A DNA stretch of 64,000 nt from Veillonellaceae bacterium SB90 (GCA_902364065.1 CABJCJ010000008.1:7007-71006); one strand, 5' to 3'. Positions 17,689-26,766 are shown, counted from the stretch's first letter. Notes: generated from the sequence alone by a model not told the origin. Program-made: numbers and translations.

Positions 17689-18579
17689 TCAGTCTGGCTG
17701 CGGTACGCTCAGACGGCGCAGCCGGTCCGTCAGATACGAGAGCGTGGCAAACTGCTCCTCGATGTTCTGGCAGATCTCGTCCGCTGCTGCAGCGCTGCAG
17801 TCACAGGCAGGAATCGCTTCCTCGGGGGAAGCCGCGGTGGTGCCGATTTGCTGCTTGATGGCTTCGAGGGAGGCCATCTGCAGAAGACGAATGGCCCTTG
17901 TTGTCTGTCGGGCGAGCGTCAGCAGGCCTTCCTGCTGCTGGCTGTTCGAAAGGGGCGTGGCAGATGAAAGCTGCCGGTACTCTTTTTTCAGGTGTTCCTG
18001 GAAGTATTCGGCCAGTCCGGTCAGCAGATGGCTGGCCGAGGCGACCGAGGCGGTGCGATGGCCGGGGATGATCGTGAGGTCTTCGCGCAGATGCTCGCGG
18101 AAAGGGGAGGCGAGCAGCAGGTCTTTGCCTACGAACGGTTCCACGCCGATGAGCCAGCGGGCTTTTTCCAGTTCTTCCATGAGTGCATCCTTCGGCATTT
18201 CCTCGAAGGCCAGCGGCCGGAAATCGAGCTTGTCGATGCCGAGCTCCCGGCATTCCCGGATGAGCAGCTGTGTATAAGGATAGAGGTTATTGAAGACATA
18301 GACTGTTTCGCCGGCCGGGATCCTCGCGATATCGAGGAAAAAGCGCGTCGTCGGATGAAGATCGAAGACGCAGAGCTGTTTTTCGGGCAACACGCAGCGC
18401 AAGAAGGGCTCCTGCGTGATGGCACAGATGTAGAAGGTGTCCGGGGACGGCGCCTTGATTTCACTGGTCAGCTTGATTTGAAGCGGCAGAGAGCCGCCGA
18501 GCAGGGCGCGCGTGATGCCCGCAATCTCGCGGGCGACGAGTTTGCTGCTGCCCACAGCGAGCAGACGGGGATTATGCAT
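17689..18579 (-). CDS. Unknown protein co-transcribed with a LysR regulator
   Basis: A 296-residue soluble protein that I do not recognise. It begins MHNPRLLAVGSSKLVAREI, and its alternating strand/helix look (AVGSS, YICAIT, CVFDLHP, VYVFNNLYPYTQ, WLIGVEPFVGK) recalls a periplasmic-binding or receiver-like alpha/beta domain over about residues 1-170. The rest is helical with a glutamine-rich segment and may be a coiled coil. No DNA-binding motif, membrane segment or signal peptide is evident. It starts 8 bases inside the end of the LysR gene, with GGAGG upstream, so the two are translationally coupled. A sensory partner of the regulator is a guess. Confidence 0.6.
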   Translation of the reverse strand: MHNPRLLAVGSSKLVAREIAGITRALLGGSLPLQIKLTSEIKAPSPDTFYICAITQEPFLRCVLPEKQLCVFDLHPTTRFFLDIARIPAGETVYVFNNLYPYTQLLIRECRELGIDKLDFRPLAFEEMPKDALMEELEKARWLIGVEPFVGKDLLLASPFREHLREDLTIIPGHRTASVASASHLLTGLAEYFQEHLKKEYRQLSSATPLSNSQQQEGLLTLARQTTRAIRLLQMASLEAIKQQIGTTAASPEEAIPACDCSAAAADEICQNIEEQFATLSYLTDRLRRLSVPQPD

Positions 18580-19453
18580 GAGGAGAGCCTCCTTTTTTGA
18601 TCAGGTCGAGAAATGCTTCGGCGGCATGGGAGAGATGATGGCCGGTTTTCCAGAAGACGGAGCTTGTCAGGGAAAGCGGCGGCTCCAGGGGGATGGTGGC
18701 CAGCTCGCCGTCATCTTCCACGAGGCTTTCCGGCAGGATCGAGATGCCGCAGCCCGCCGCGACGAGGCCCTTGATTGTCTGCACGCTTTGCGCCTCGAAG
18801 AGGATGCGGGGCAGGCTCTCTGCCTGCTCGAAGGCCTCGATGATATTCTGGCGATACAGGCAGTTTTTGGGAAGCAGGATGAGTTCTTCACCGGCAAGGT
18901 CCGTGAGTGCGAGCGTGTTGCGCCGGTGCAACGGATGACGGCGGCTGCAGCAGATTACGAGCTCCTCGGTGGCGAGTTCCAGGCTGGAAAGCGCCGAATT
19001 GCCAGCAGGCGCTGCGAAAATGGCGAGATCGATCTTGTCTTCCAGCAGAGCCTGCTGCAGACCGGTAGTATCTTCTTCCCGCAGGGCAATCTGGATATCG
19101 GGGAAGGCCAGGTGATAGGCCTGCAGCTGGTGGACAATCGAGCGCATGCCGCCGAGCGGCGTGAGCCCGAGCGTCAGCACGCCGCTTGTCAGATTCTTGA
19201 GCGCATGGATCTCTTCGACGGTGGTGGTGATGCCATGCATGATCTTTTCCACATGACTGGCAAAGATGCGTCCCTCCGCCGTCAGTGTGGCAAGCTTCTG
19301 GCTGCGGTCAAAGAGCTGGATGCCCAGCTCTTCCTCGAGGCTGCGGATGGCATTGGTGACGGCAGGCTGCGAGACGTACAGCCGTTCCGCCGCGCGCGTG
19401 AAGCTGCCTGCCTCGCGCACCATGAGGAAGTATTCGAGTTGTCGTATCTCCAA
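18572..19453 (-). CDS. LysR family transcriptional regulator
   Basis: A 293-residue LysR protein. The N-terminal helix-turn-helix (residues 1-62, with SFTRAAERLYVSQPAVTNAIRSLEEELGIQLF as conserved core) is followed by the periplasmic-binding-like effector domain (about 90-290). The start is TTG 19453, seven bases after AGGAGG. It is divergent from the lyase-transporter pair at 19854-22651, the normal layout for a LysR protein and its target. The effector is probably the substrate or product of that lyase (inference). Confidence 0.92.
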   Translation of the reverse strand: MEIRQLEYFLMVREAGSFTRAAERLYVSQPAVTNAIRSLEEELGIQLFDRSQKLATLTAEGRIFASHVEKIMHGITTTVEEIHALKNLTSGVLTLGLTPLGGMRSIVHQLQAYHLAFPDIQIALREEDTTGLQQALLEDKIDLAIFAAPAGNSALSSLELATEELVICCSRRHPLHRRNTLALTDLAGEELILLPKNCLYRQNIIEAFEQAESLPRILFEAQSVQTIKGLVAAGCGISILPESLVEDDGELATIPLEPPLSLTSSVFWKTGHHLSHAAEAFLDLIKKGGSPHA

Positions 19454-19853
19454 AGATATGCCTCCTTTTCTGCTGGAACTTCTTTTGTTTCTTTAAAGGA
19501 AACTTCTGCATCAGCGGGCCGGTGCCCTGCTGATGGCTCATAAGAAATTCAGGTTTTATCATAACGAGAACTTATATGATAAATTTTAATGATTTACAAA
19601 CAAAATAACAATATTCAATATTTATCAAAATACCGGTCTGCATGAAGGATTTTTGCTTTAAGCAGGCTTTTCTGTGCCTTTGGCGTTATATTTTGATAAG
19701 ATGAGCCTATTTCCCTTGAACATGGCTTTGATGATACGATAAAAACAGATTGAAGCGGACCCCATGAGGGGGCCGATAAAGAGAAAGGCATGAGCCAGTG
19801 ACCCGCGTGAAGAAGCGGGCGGAAGACTGGCGATTTGGAAAGGGGTTTTTAAC
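19454..19853. other. Divergent regulatory region between LysR and the lyase operon
   Basis: Four hundred bases without a gene, much of it AT-rich. It holds the candidate operator at 19555-19583 and several AT-rich promoter-like stretches, but I could not fix one promoter. A small hairpin (CCCGC/GCGGG, 19803-19820) lies in the leader just before the lyase start. The lyase binding site is AAGGGG near 19840. Confidence 0.5.
19555..19583. promoter_or_regulatory. Candidate LysR operator
   Basis: An 8-bp inverted repeat TTTATCAT / ATGATAAA separated by 13 bases lies about 100 bases upstream of the LysR start in the divergent region. The spacing and AT content fit a LysR recognition site. Confidence 0.45.
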
Positions 19854-21212
19854 ATGTCAGCAACGGTCATCGACAGCCAGATCCATGGTTTCCTGTTCGG
19901 TACGGAAGAAATGAATGCGGTTTTCTCGGAGAAGTCCTGGGTACAGAAATGGCTGGATACGGAAGCGGCCCTGGCACAGGCACAGGGTGAGCTCGGCGTC
20001 ATCCCGAAGGAGAAGGCCGACATCATCGTCAAATATGCCAAGGCTGATCTCATCGATATCCCGTCCATCGGTGAGGGCTACAAGAGCTCCATCACGATCG
20101 TGCCGCTCCTGAATGCCTTCAAGAAGATCCTGCCGGAGCATGCCGGTGAGTTCGTGCACTGGGGTGCGACGAGCCAGGATATCGTCGATACGGGCATGGT
20201 TCTCCTGGAGCGCGATGCCTATGACATTATCCTGCGCGATGCCAAGGCCTGCCTCAAGGCCATCCTCAAGCTCGTCAAGAAATACCGCGATACGCCGGAA
20301 GCCGGCCGCACGCATGTCGTCCATGCCATCCCCATCACGTTCGGCTACAAGGCAGCCGTCTGGGCTGACGAGCTGGGCCGCCAGATCGAGCGCCTCGAGG
20401 GCATGAAGAAACGCGTCTTCGTCGGCGAGATGGCCGGTGCCGTCGGCACGCTCGCTTCGCAGCCGGAGAAGGGCCTTGAGACGCAGCAGCGCATGTTCGA
20501 AATCCTGGGCCTCGAGGTTCCGACGATTGCCTGGCATGTCGCGCGCGACAATCAGGCGGAATTTGCCAGCATGCTCGCGCTGCTTGCCGGCACGCTCGGC
20601 CGCATCGCACATGAAATCTTCACGCTGCAGCGCACGGAGATCCTGGAGCTCGAGGAGCCGTTCTTCATGGGCAAGGTTGGTTCCTCCACGATGCCGCACA
20701 AGCGCAATCCGGCCGTGCTCGAGAATGTCCTGGCTCTGCTGCGCAACGTCCGCGGCATCGCACCGACGGTCGTCGAGAGCATGGTTTCGGAGAATGAGCG
20801 CGACTGGGGCTGCTTCATCTCCGAGTGGGAAGCCATCCCGCGCGCCTGCGAGCTCATGGCCACGGCGCTGCACAAGACGAAGTACATCCTCGAGAACCTC
20901 ATCGTCTACGAAAAACATATGGAGCGCAACCTCTTCGTCCAGAAGGGCCTCATGATGAGCGAGTGCGTCATGATGCATCTGGCCCGCAAGCTCGGCCGCC
21001 TGACGTCGCATCACATTGTCTATAATGCCTGCATGGAAGCCTATGAGAAGGAAATTCCGCTCAAGGACGTGCTCATGAAGACGAAGGAAGTCGAGGACGC
21101 CTTCACGGAAGAAGAAATCGACTACATGCTCGATCCGCACAACTACCTCGGCCTTGCACCGGTATTCTGCGATCGCGTACTCGCCAAGTACGCTGCTTAT
21201 GCAGAGGCCTGA
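19854..21212 (+). CDS. Fumarase/aspartase superfamily lyase (adenylosuccinate lyase / PcaB-like)
   Basis: A 452-residue lyase. It carries the superfamily signature GSSTMPHKRNP (about residues 277-287), whose serine loop closes over the substrate, and earlier conserved blocks HWGATSQDIVDTG and GRTHVVHAIPITFG. Members release fumarate, or a related dicarboxylate, by C-N or C-O cleavage. It resembles 3-carboxymuconate cycloisomerase/adenylosuccinate lyase paralogues rather than purB itself, as purine genes are absent nearby. The next gene is a dicarboxylate transporter and the upstream gene a LysR regulator, so a catabolic role on an imported acid is likely. The substrate is unknown. Confidence 0.85.
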   Translation: MSATVIDSQIHGFLFGTEEMNAVFSEKSWVQKWLDTEAALAQAQGELGVIPKEKADIIVKYAKADLIDIPSIGEGYKSSITIVPLLNAFKKILPEHAGEFVHWGATSQDIVDTGMVLLERDAYDIILRDAKACLKAILKLVKKYRDTPEAGRTHVVHAIPITFGYKAAVWADELGRQIERLEGMKKRVFVGEMAGAVGTLASQPEKGLETQQRMFEILGLEVPTIAWHVARDNQAEFASMLALLAGTLGRIAHEIFTLQRTEILELEEPFFMGKVGSSTMPHKRNPAVLENVLALLRNVRGIAPTVVESMVSENERDWGCFISEWEAIPRACELMATALHKTKYILENLIVYEKHMERNLFVQKGLMMSECVMMHLARKLGRLTSHHIVYNACMEAYEKEIPLKDVLMKTKEVEDAFTEEEIDYMLDPHNYLGLAPVFCDRVLAKYAAYAEA

Positions 21213-21235
21213 GCACTTACAAGAGGTGAATGAAA

Positions 21236-22651
21236 ATGGATGCAAGTCAAAAGAAAAAGCTGGCTGGCGTCATCCTGCTCGGTGCAGTGATCTGGTTTCT
21301 GCCGCATCCTGATGCGATTACGCCGATTGCCTGGCATCTGTTCGCCGTCTTTGCGGCGACCATCGCAGGGTTTATCCTGCAGCCGCTGCCAATCGGCGCT
21401 GTCGCCTTCATCGGTGTATCGGTGGCCGCGCTGCTGGGTGTCGTCAGCGTCAAGGTTGCGATCTCCGGCTACGGCAACAGTACGATTTGGCTCATTGTCT
21501 GCGCGTTCCTGCTGGCCAGGGCTTTTATCAAAAGCGGGCTCGGCAGCCGCATCGCGTATCTCATCATCAAGGCCATCGGCAAATCGAGTCTGACGCTCGG
21601 CTATGCCATCACGCTCTCGGATTTTGTTATCTCGCCGGCCACGCCTTCGAGCACGGCCCGTGCGGGCGGCATCATCTACCCGATCATACGCAGCCTGTCG
21701 ACGGCACTTCACTCGGAGCCTGATGATGGCACGGCGCGCAAATTCGGCGCCTACATCATGCAGATTGAGTATCAGGCCAATGCCATCACCTGCGCGATGT
21801 TCATGACGGCGATGGCCGGCAACCCGATGGCTGTCGAGCTTGCCGCCAAGACCATCGGAGTCGAGATCACCTGGAGCGCCTGGGCCATGGCCGCCATCGT
21901 GCCGGGCCTGATCTCGCTGCTCCTGATGCCGTATCTTCTCTACAAGCTCTATCCGCCCGAGATCCACGAGATGCCGCACGCCAAACAGATGGCTGTGGAG
22001 GCACTCGAGAAGATGGGCCCCATGAGCTGGATGGAGAAGATCGTGCTGGCCGTCTTCGTCGGTTCGCTGGCACTCTGGGCCACGTCGTCGCTGACGCATA
22101 TGAATGCGACGGGTATCGGCATGCTGGCTGTCACGGTCCTGCTGCTGACGAACGTACTGACCTGGCAGGATGTCCTGCAGGAAAAGGGCGCCTGGAACAC
22201 GATGTTCTGGATGGGGGCGCTGATCGCTCTCGCCGGTGCACTCTCGAGCTCCGGTTTCATCAAAGTGGTGGCCGATATGGCCGGTGCCGCCATCCAGAGT
22301 GCAGGCATGAGCTGGCTGATGGCCTTCATCATCCTCGTGCTCATCTACGTCTATTCGCACTATGCGTTTGCAAGCGTCTCGGCACATATCGGCGCCATGT
22401 ACGCGGCCTTCCTCGCCGTGGCCGTGGCCGTCGGCACGCCGCCGCTCCTCGCCGCGATTTCCTTTGCCGCCCTCTCGAACATCATGATCCCGCTTACGCA
22501 TTACGGCGGCGGTGCAGCGCCAATCCTCTACGGTGCCGGTTACGTGCCGCAGGGAACCTGGTGGAAGCTCGGCTTCATCATCGTCACGGTCAATCTCGTC
22601 ATCTGGCTCGGCATTGGCTCGCTCTGGTGGCATGTCATTGGGCTCTGGTAA
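21236..22651 (+). CDS. DASS family anion:sodium symporter (SLC13-like dicarboxylate transporter)
   Basis: A 471-residue membrane protein. The segment SPATPSSTARAGGIIYPI and the later ALSNIMIPLTHYGGGAAPI correspond to the two substrate- and sodium-binding hairpin regions of DASS/CitT proteins. ATG 21236 is preferred over 21230 because AGAGGTG is 7 bases before it. It follows the lyase by 23 bases in an operon. It probably imports a di- or tricarboxylate, or exchanges it for succinate, as CitT and TtdT do. Confidence 0.88.
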   Translation: MDASQKKKLAGVILLGAVIWFLPHPDAITPIAWHLFAVFAATIAGFILQPLPIGAVAFIGVSVAALLGVVSVKVAISGYGNSTIWLIVCAFLLARAFIKSGLGSRIAYLIIKAIGKSSLTLGYAITLSDFVISPATPSSTARAGGIIYPIIRSLSTALHSEPDDGTARKFGAYIMQIEYQANAITCAMFMTAMAGNPMAVELAAKTIGVEITWSAWAMAAIVPGLISLLLMPYLLYKLYPPEIHEMPHAKQMAVEALEKMGPMSWMEKIVLAVFVGSLALWATSSLTHMNATGIGMLAVTVLLLTNVLTWQDVLQEKGAWNTMFWMGALIALAGALSSSGFIKVVADMAGAAIQSAGMSWLMAFIILVLIYVYSHYAFASVSAHIGAMYAAFLAVAVAVGTPPLLAAISFAALSNIMIPLTHYGGGAAPILYGAGYVPQGTWWKLGFIIVTVNLVIWLGIGSLWWHVIGLW

Positions 22652-22697
22652 ATCATAAGACCACTGTTTCATAAATATTAAATATGAAAAGATTCTG

Positions 22698-22730
22698 AAA
22701 GGCGTTGCGTCAGCAACGCCTTTCTTTTTA
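22698..22730 (+). terminator. Terminator of the lyase-DASS operon
   Basis: A perfect 11-bp stem AAAGGCGTTGC/GCAACGCCTTT with loop GTCA, followed by CTTTTT. The same palindrome contains the box assigned to the nrfHA promoter. Confidence 0.85.
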
Positions 22731-22745
22731 TGCTAATGATATAAT
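22704..22745 (+). promoter_or_regulatory. nrfHA promoter with box at -41.5
   Basis: GTTGC-GTCA-GCAAC (22704-22717) starts 36 bases before TATAAT (22740-22745), which has an extended TG at 22737-22738. The predicted start is near 22752 and the repeat centre at -41.5, identical to hcp. Because the repeat lies inside a terminator stem, its role as a protein site needs proof. The leader to nrfH is about 115 bases. Confidence 0.6.
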
Positions 22746-22866
22746 AATAAAAAACAAGGTAGATTAGGAGGGAATATCTGGAGCTCTACAGGATCGCGAA
22801 GTAGTAGCGAAATATCTCATGCGTGGGCAGTGCTCATGCATCGGGCAGCAGAGGAGGGAGACTGTA

Positions 22867-23355
22867 GTGGAGTTCAAGCAATTATTTCAGAAGCATACGC
22901 TGGCCTGCCTGGCGGGCGGCTTCGTCATCGGCGTAGCGGTCTGCGGCATCGGCTCAGCGGCAATGGCCTTCTCAGGATCGCCGGCGTTCTGCGGATCGTG
23001 CCATGCGATGGACAAGGAGGCGGCGACCTTCGCGATGTCTTCACATCGCGCGCTGGAATGCACGGACTGCCACCTGCCGCACGACAATGTCGTGCACTAC
23101 ATGTTTGAGAAAGGCCGCACGGGCATGATTGATACGTATCATGAAGTGCTCCGCGACTATCCGGCGAACATCAAGATATCGGCAGATGGGCGGCAGACGG
23201 TTAATGACAACTGCCTGCGCTGCCATCAGACGACGATGGGCAATGTCCATGCCGATGTCGGTGTCAGCATGGATACCGGCGGCGACTGCCTCAAGTGTCA
23301 CAGCAGCATCGCACATGGCTCGAATCATCTCGAAGGGGGGATAAAAGTTGAGTAA
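22867..23355 (+). CDS. nrfH: Cytochrome c nitrite reductase small subunit NrfH
   Basis: A 162-residue tetraheme membrane cytochrome. One N-terminal anchor (about residues 10-33) is followed by four CXXCH motifs at residues 42-46, 65-69, 116-120 and 141-145. The first reads CGSCHAM, where the methionine is the unusual heme ligand known in NrfH. The start is GTG 22867, six bases after GGAGGGAG. NrfH takes electrons from menaquinol and passes them to NrfA. It overlaps nrfA by 8 bases. Confidence 0.95.
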   Translation: MEFKQLFQKHTLACLAGGFVIGVAVCGIGSAAMAFSGSPAFCGSCHAMDKEAATFAMSSHRALECTDCHLPHDNVVHYMFEKGRTGMIDTYHEVLRDYPANIKISADGRQTVNDNCLRCHQTTMGNVHADVGVSMDTGGDCLKCHSSIAHGSNHLEGGIKVE

Positions 23356-24640
23356 GCTACAGAAGATCATAGCCGGAATCGCAGCGGTCTGTGTTGTCTT
23401 CTTCGGTTTTGTCGTGGTTCGCATCACGGCGGCACCCAACGACAACAGCGTCAAGCTCGCCAAGATTCCCCAGGAGAAGCAGCTCGGCAAGGAAGCCTAC
23501 AAGGAAGCCTATCCGCTGGAGTACAACTCGTTCATGAAGAACAATGATACCTCGCCGTCGCCGACGGGATACGGCGGTGCCCAGGAAGGAAATTCGCATC
23601 TGACGGAACAGCCGGAGATGCTCGAGAACTTCAAAGGCTACAAGTTCGCCATCCAGTACGATGACGACCGCGGCCACACGTATGCAGGTGAGGATTTCAA
23701 GAATACGAAGCGCCTGCCCGGTCAGAAGGGCAACTGCATCACCTGCAAGAGCTCGTATATGTATGATGTCTATTACAAGCAGAGCGGCTGGGACTATGCA
23801 TCCAAGCCAATCGAGGAAGCCATGGGCCCAATCGAGGACGACCAGTGGTTCGGCTGCTCGACCTGTCACGATCCTGAGACGATGGAACTCCGCGTCTATC
23901 AGCAGGGCTTCATCGATTCGATGGCCCGCCGCGGCATTGACGTGAACAACGCGTCGCATAACGACAAGCGCGCGTATGTCTGCGCACAATGCCACAATGA
24001 GTACTACTTCACGAAGGAAGACGGCCGCGTCAACCATCCGTTTGACAACGGACTCGATGCGGAGTCCGAGTATCAGTTCTATCAGTCCGGTCAGGCCGGC
24101 GGCTTTACGCAGGACTGGATCCATGCGGACTCCAAGGCACCGATGCTCAAGGCACAGCATCCGGACTTCGAGGCGTGGGCAACGAGCGTTCATGCCGATG
24201 CCGGTGTGACCTGCGTCGACTGCCATATGCCATACATGCGTGAGAACGGCCAGAAATACACGTCGCACTGGATGACGAATCCGCTGAAGACGCCGGAAGA
24301 ATCCTGCCTCAAGTGCCATGACGAGAGCGCAGAGACGCTCAAGGCGCGCGTACAGACGATTGGCGACAACACCTTCAAACTGCAGCGCATTGCCGGCCAG
24401 ACGGTCGCTCAGGCACATCTGACGATCAAGGCCGCCATGGATGCCGGCGCTACGGACGAGCAGCTTGCTCAGCCGCGCCAGCTCGTGCGCGAAGCTCAGT
24501 GGTACTGGGATTGGGTAGCTGCAGAAAACAGCATGGGCTTCCACAATCCGGACAAGATCATGCGCACGCTTGGCCTTGCCATCGATAAGGCACATCAGAG
24601 CATTGAACAGACGAACGCAGCCATGAAAGGCAGCTTGTAA
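23348..24640 (+). CDS. nrfA: Cytochrome c nitrite reductase catalytic subunit NrfA
   Basis: A 430-residue secreted pentaheme enzyme that reduces nitrite to ammonium with six electrons. A signal peptide (about residues 1-28) is followed by the active-site heme motif CITCK at 130-134, where lysine replaces histidine as the heme ligand. Four normal CXXCH motifs follow at 170, 212, 289 and 320. The start is TTG 23348, shortly after GAAGGGGGG. The CXXCK heme often needs a dedicated lyase (NrfE or NrfI); none is encoded here besides CcmF at 15.5 kb. Confidence 0.97.
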   Translation: MSKLQKIIAGIAAVCVVFFGFVVVRITAAPNDNSVKLAKIPQEKQLGKEAYKEAYPLEYNSFMKNNDTSPSPTGYGGAQEGNSHLTEQPEMLENFKGYKFAIQYDDDRGHTYAGEDFKNTKRLPGQKGNCITCKSSYMYDVYYKQSGWDYASKPIEEAMGPIEDDQWFGCSTCHDPETMELRVYQQGFIDSMARRGIDVNNASHNDKRAYVCAQCHNEYYFTKEDGRVNHPFDNGLDAESEYQFYQSGQAGGFTQDWIHADSKAPMLKAQHPDFEAWATSVHADAGVTCVDCHMPYMRENGQKYTSHWMTNPLKTPEESCLKCHDESAETLKARVQTIGDNTFKLQRIAGQTVAQAHLTIKAAMDAGATDEQLAQPRQLVREAQWYWDWVAAENSMGFHNPDKIMRTLGLAIDKAHQSIEQTNAAMKGSL

Positions 24641-24687
24641 TCAGCGCAGCCCAGGACCCCGGATAAGGATGGGGCCTGGCATGTAAA

Positions 24688-24737
24688 GAGGGCGTATGCT
24701 CCGGGTCTTCGACCTGGGGCATACGCCCTTTCTTGTA
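24688..24737. terminator. Terminator between nrfA and the OPT gene
   Basis: GGGCGTATGC pairs with GCATACGCCC, with further inner pairing, followed by TTTCTTG. It lies between two convergent genes. Confidence 0.8.
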
Positions 24738-24751
24738 CTTTATTTAATGGT

Positions 24752-26695
24752 TCAGTTTGATGCTCTGGCATCTTTGATGCGGCGTGCTACGGCGTAGATC
24801 ATGATGCAAAGGCCGAAGTACGCGAGAATGCCAAGGAACGTGGCAGCCGGCGTTTCGGACCAGGCCTTCATGAACCAGTCAATGCCGGCGATATGCAGGC
24901 AGGCGCTGATGAGGCTGCCGATGGCGCCGCCGGCGACGAAGCCAGAAGCAACGATGTTGCCCTCGCCGAGGCGCAGGGCGTTGATCGTTTCATCTTTGCT
25001 GCTGTGCGAGACGAGGTAGGAGATCAGGCCGCCGACGAGAACCGGCGTGTTGATTTCCATGGGCAGGTAGGTACCGAGCGCGAAGGCGAGCGGCGGGATT
25101 TTCATCATCCAGAGCAGGACGGCGAAGAACGCGCCGGCCAGATAGAGCGGCCAGGGAGCGTCGCCGCCGTCCATCATCGGTTTGACGATGGCGGCCATGG
25201 CGTTGGCCTGTGGGGCGGAGAGTGCGCCTTCGCCCGTGAAGCCGTAGGCATGGTTCAGCAGGAACAGGACGCCGACGGATACGAAACTCGTGAGGATGAT
25301 GGAGACGATCTGCCACTGCTGCATTTTCTTCGGCGTGGCGCCCGTGAGATAGGCCACCTTGAGCTCCGACATGAAGTTGCCGGATACGGCCAGCGTCGCG
25401 CAGAGGAAGGCGGCCATCATGAGGATGGCGACGATGCCGGCATTGCCGTGCATGCCGACCTGGCCCATGAGGACGGCCGATACGAGGATCATGAAGATGG
25501 TCATGCCGGAAACCGGCTCATTGCCCGTGAAGGCGATGGAGCTGATGCCGACGACGGAGAGCAGCAGCGAGAAGAGCAGGATGATGCAGAAGGCTACACC
25601 CGTCTGCACGAGGCTCTCCGAGCAGTTGAAGTGGAAGAACAGCGTGAAAAGGATGACCATGAGGAAGGTGCCGATGACGATCTGCGTCATCGGGATATCC
25701 TTCTGCGTGCGCAGCAGGTTATCCGTGGAGGCAGGGCCTGAGGTGAAGAGGTCGTGCAGGGCGCGCTTCACGACGCGCACGACGACGCCGGACATCGAGA
25801 GCAGGCCGATGATGCCGGCCATGGCCAGCATGCCGATGCCGATGTGGCGGACGTACTGGGAGAAGACGGCCATGATCGGCGCATCAGCGAGCAGTATCGC
25901 CTGACCGCCGACCGTCATGACGTGCTCACCGCCCAGGTAGTAGACGACCGGGATGCAGACGAACCAGGAGAAGAAGGAGCCGGCGGCGATGATCAAGGCG
26001 TAACGCAGACCCGTGAAGTAGCCAATGCCGAGCAGTGCGGCGTCATTGTCAAGGCTGAAGATGAGCTTGTACTTGTCAGCCAGGGCCTGTCCCCAAGAGA
26101 ACGTCATCGTCGACAGGACCTCCTGCCACCAGCCGAGCGTATTGAGTACGAAGTCGTAGACCATGGCAACCAGGCCGCTTAAGATCATCGTGCGGGCCTT
26201 GGAGCCCTCGTTGCAGACGAGGACCTCCGCTGCAGCACGGCCTGAGGGGAATGGATAGACAGCGTCCATCTCCTCGCAGAAATAGCGGCGGAACGTGGTC
26301 GCCAGCAGTACGCCGAGCACGCCGCCGAGCACGATCGGTGTGGCCATCTGCAGGAACGAGATGCCGTTGACGTGCAGGATGAACAGAGCCGGCAGGATGA
26401 ACATGACGCCGCCGATGATATTCGTACCGGCACTGGCGATGGCCTGGATATGAACGGTTTCGGGGAATGCGTTCTTGCGGTGGAACATGACAGCCATGCC
26501 CATGGCCAGCACGGAGACGGGGGCGAAGGCATCGACCGTCTGGCCAATCTTGAGGCAGAGGTACCCGACTGCCAGCGCGAAGAGCGCGGCGAAGAACAGG
26601 CCCCAGCCGATGACATACGCGTTGATCTCGACGTAATCCTTGTGGGGTGACATGGGCGGCTCGTACGATTCGGCCGCACGTTGCTTATCCGACAT
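24752..26695 (-). CDS. OPT family oligopeptide transporter
   Basis: A 647-residue, strongly hydrophobic protein. The start region KDYVEINAYVIGWGLFFAALFALAVGYLCLKIGQTVDA and the YPFPSGRAAAEVL block (about residues 146-158) are typical of prokaryotic OPT proteins (YSL/OPT type). These proton-driven carriers import small peptides or metal chelates. GGAAGGATTG precedes ATG 26695. The gene is single, with its own promoter, and no peptidase lies next to it. Confidence 0.9.
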   Translation of the reverse strand: MSDKQRAAESYEPPMSPHKDYVEINAYVIGWGLFFAALFALAVGYLCLKIGQTVDAFAPVSVLAMGMAVMFHRKNAFPETVHIQAIASAGTNIIGGVMFILPALFILHVNGISFLQMATPIVLGGVLGVLLATTFRRYFCEEMDAVYPFPSGRAAAEVLVCNEGSKARTMILSGLVAMVYDFVLNTLGWWQEVLSTMTFSWGQALADKYKLIFSLDNDAALLGIGYFTGLRYALIIAAGSFFSWFVCIPVVYYLGGEHVMTVGGQAILLADAPIMAVFSQYVRHIGIGMLAMAGIIGLLSMSGVVVRVVKRALHDLFTSGPASTDNLLRTQKDIPMTQIVIGTFLMVILFTLFFHFNCSESLVQTGVAFCIILLFSLLLSVVGISSIAFTGNEPVSGMTIFMILVSAVLMGQVGMHGNAGIVAILMMAAFLCATLAVSGNFMSELKVAYLTGATPKKMQQWQIVSIILTSFVSVGVLFLLNHAYGFTGEGALSAPQANAMAAIVKPMMDGGDAPWPLYLAGAFFAVLLWMMKIPPLAFALGTYLPMEINTPVLVGGLISYLVSHSSKDETINALRLGEGNIVASGFVAGGAIGSLISACLHIAGIDWFMKAWSETPAATFLGILAYFGLCIMIYAVARRIKDARASN

Positions 26696-26766
26696 GAAAT
26701 CAATCCTTCCTGAAGTTGGATAAAATATACGTTCTGTCTCCTAGAGGAGAACATAAACCATGGTAT

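Noticed and set aside
19854..21212. purB (adenylosuccinate lyase of purine synthesis)
   Set aside because: It carries the superfamily signature, but it is paired with a carboxylate carrier and a divergent LysR regulator and has no purine gene context.
22761..22800. Possible upstream leader peptide of nrfH after AGGAGGG
   Set aside because: No ATG, GTG or TTG follows at a proper distance; only a CTG frame of eight codons is seen.
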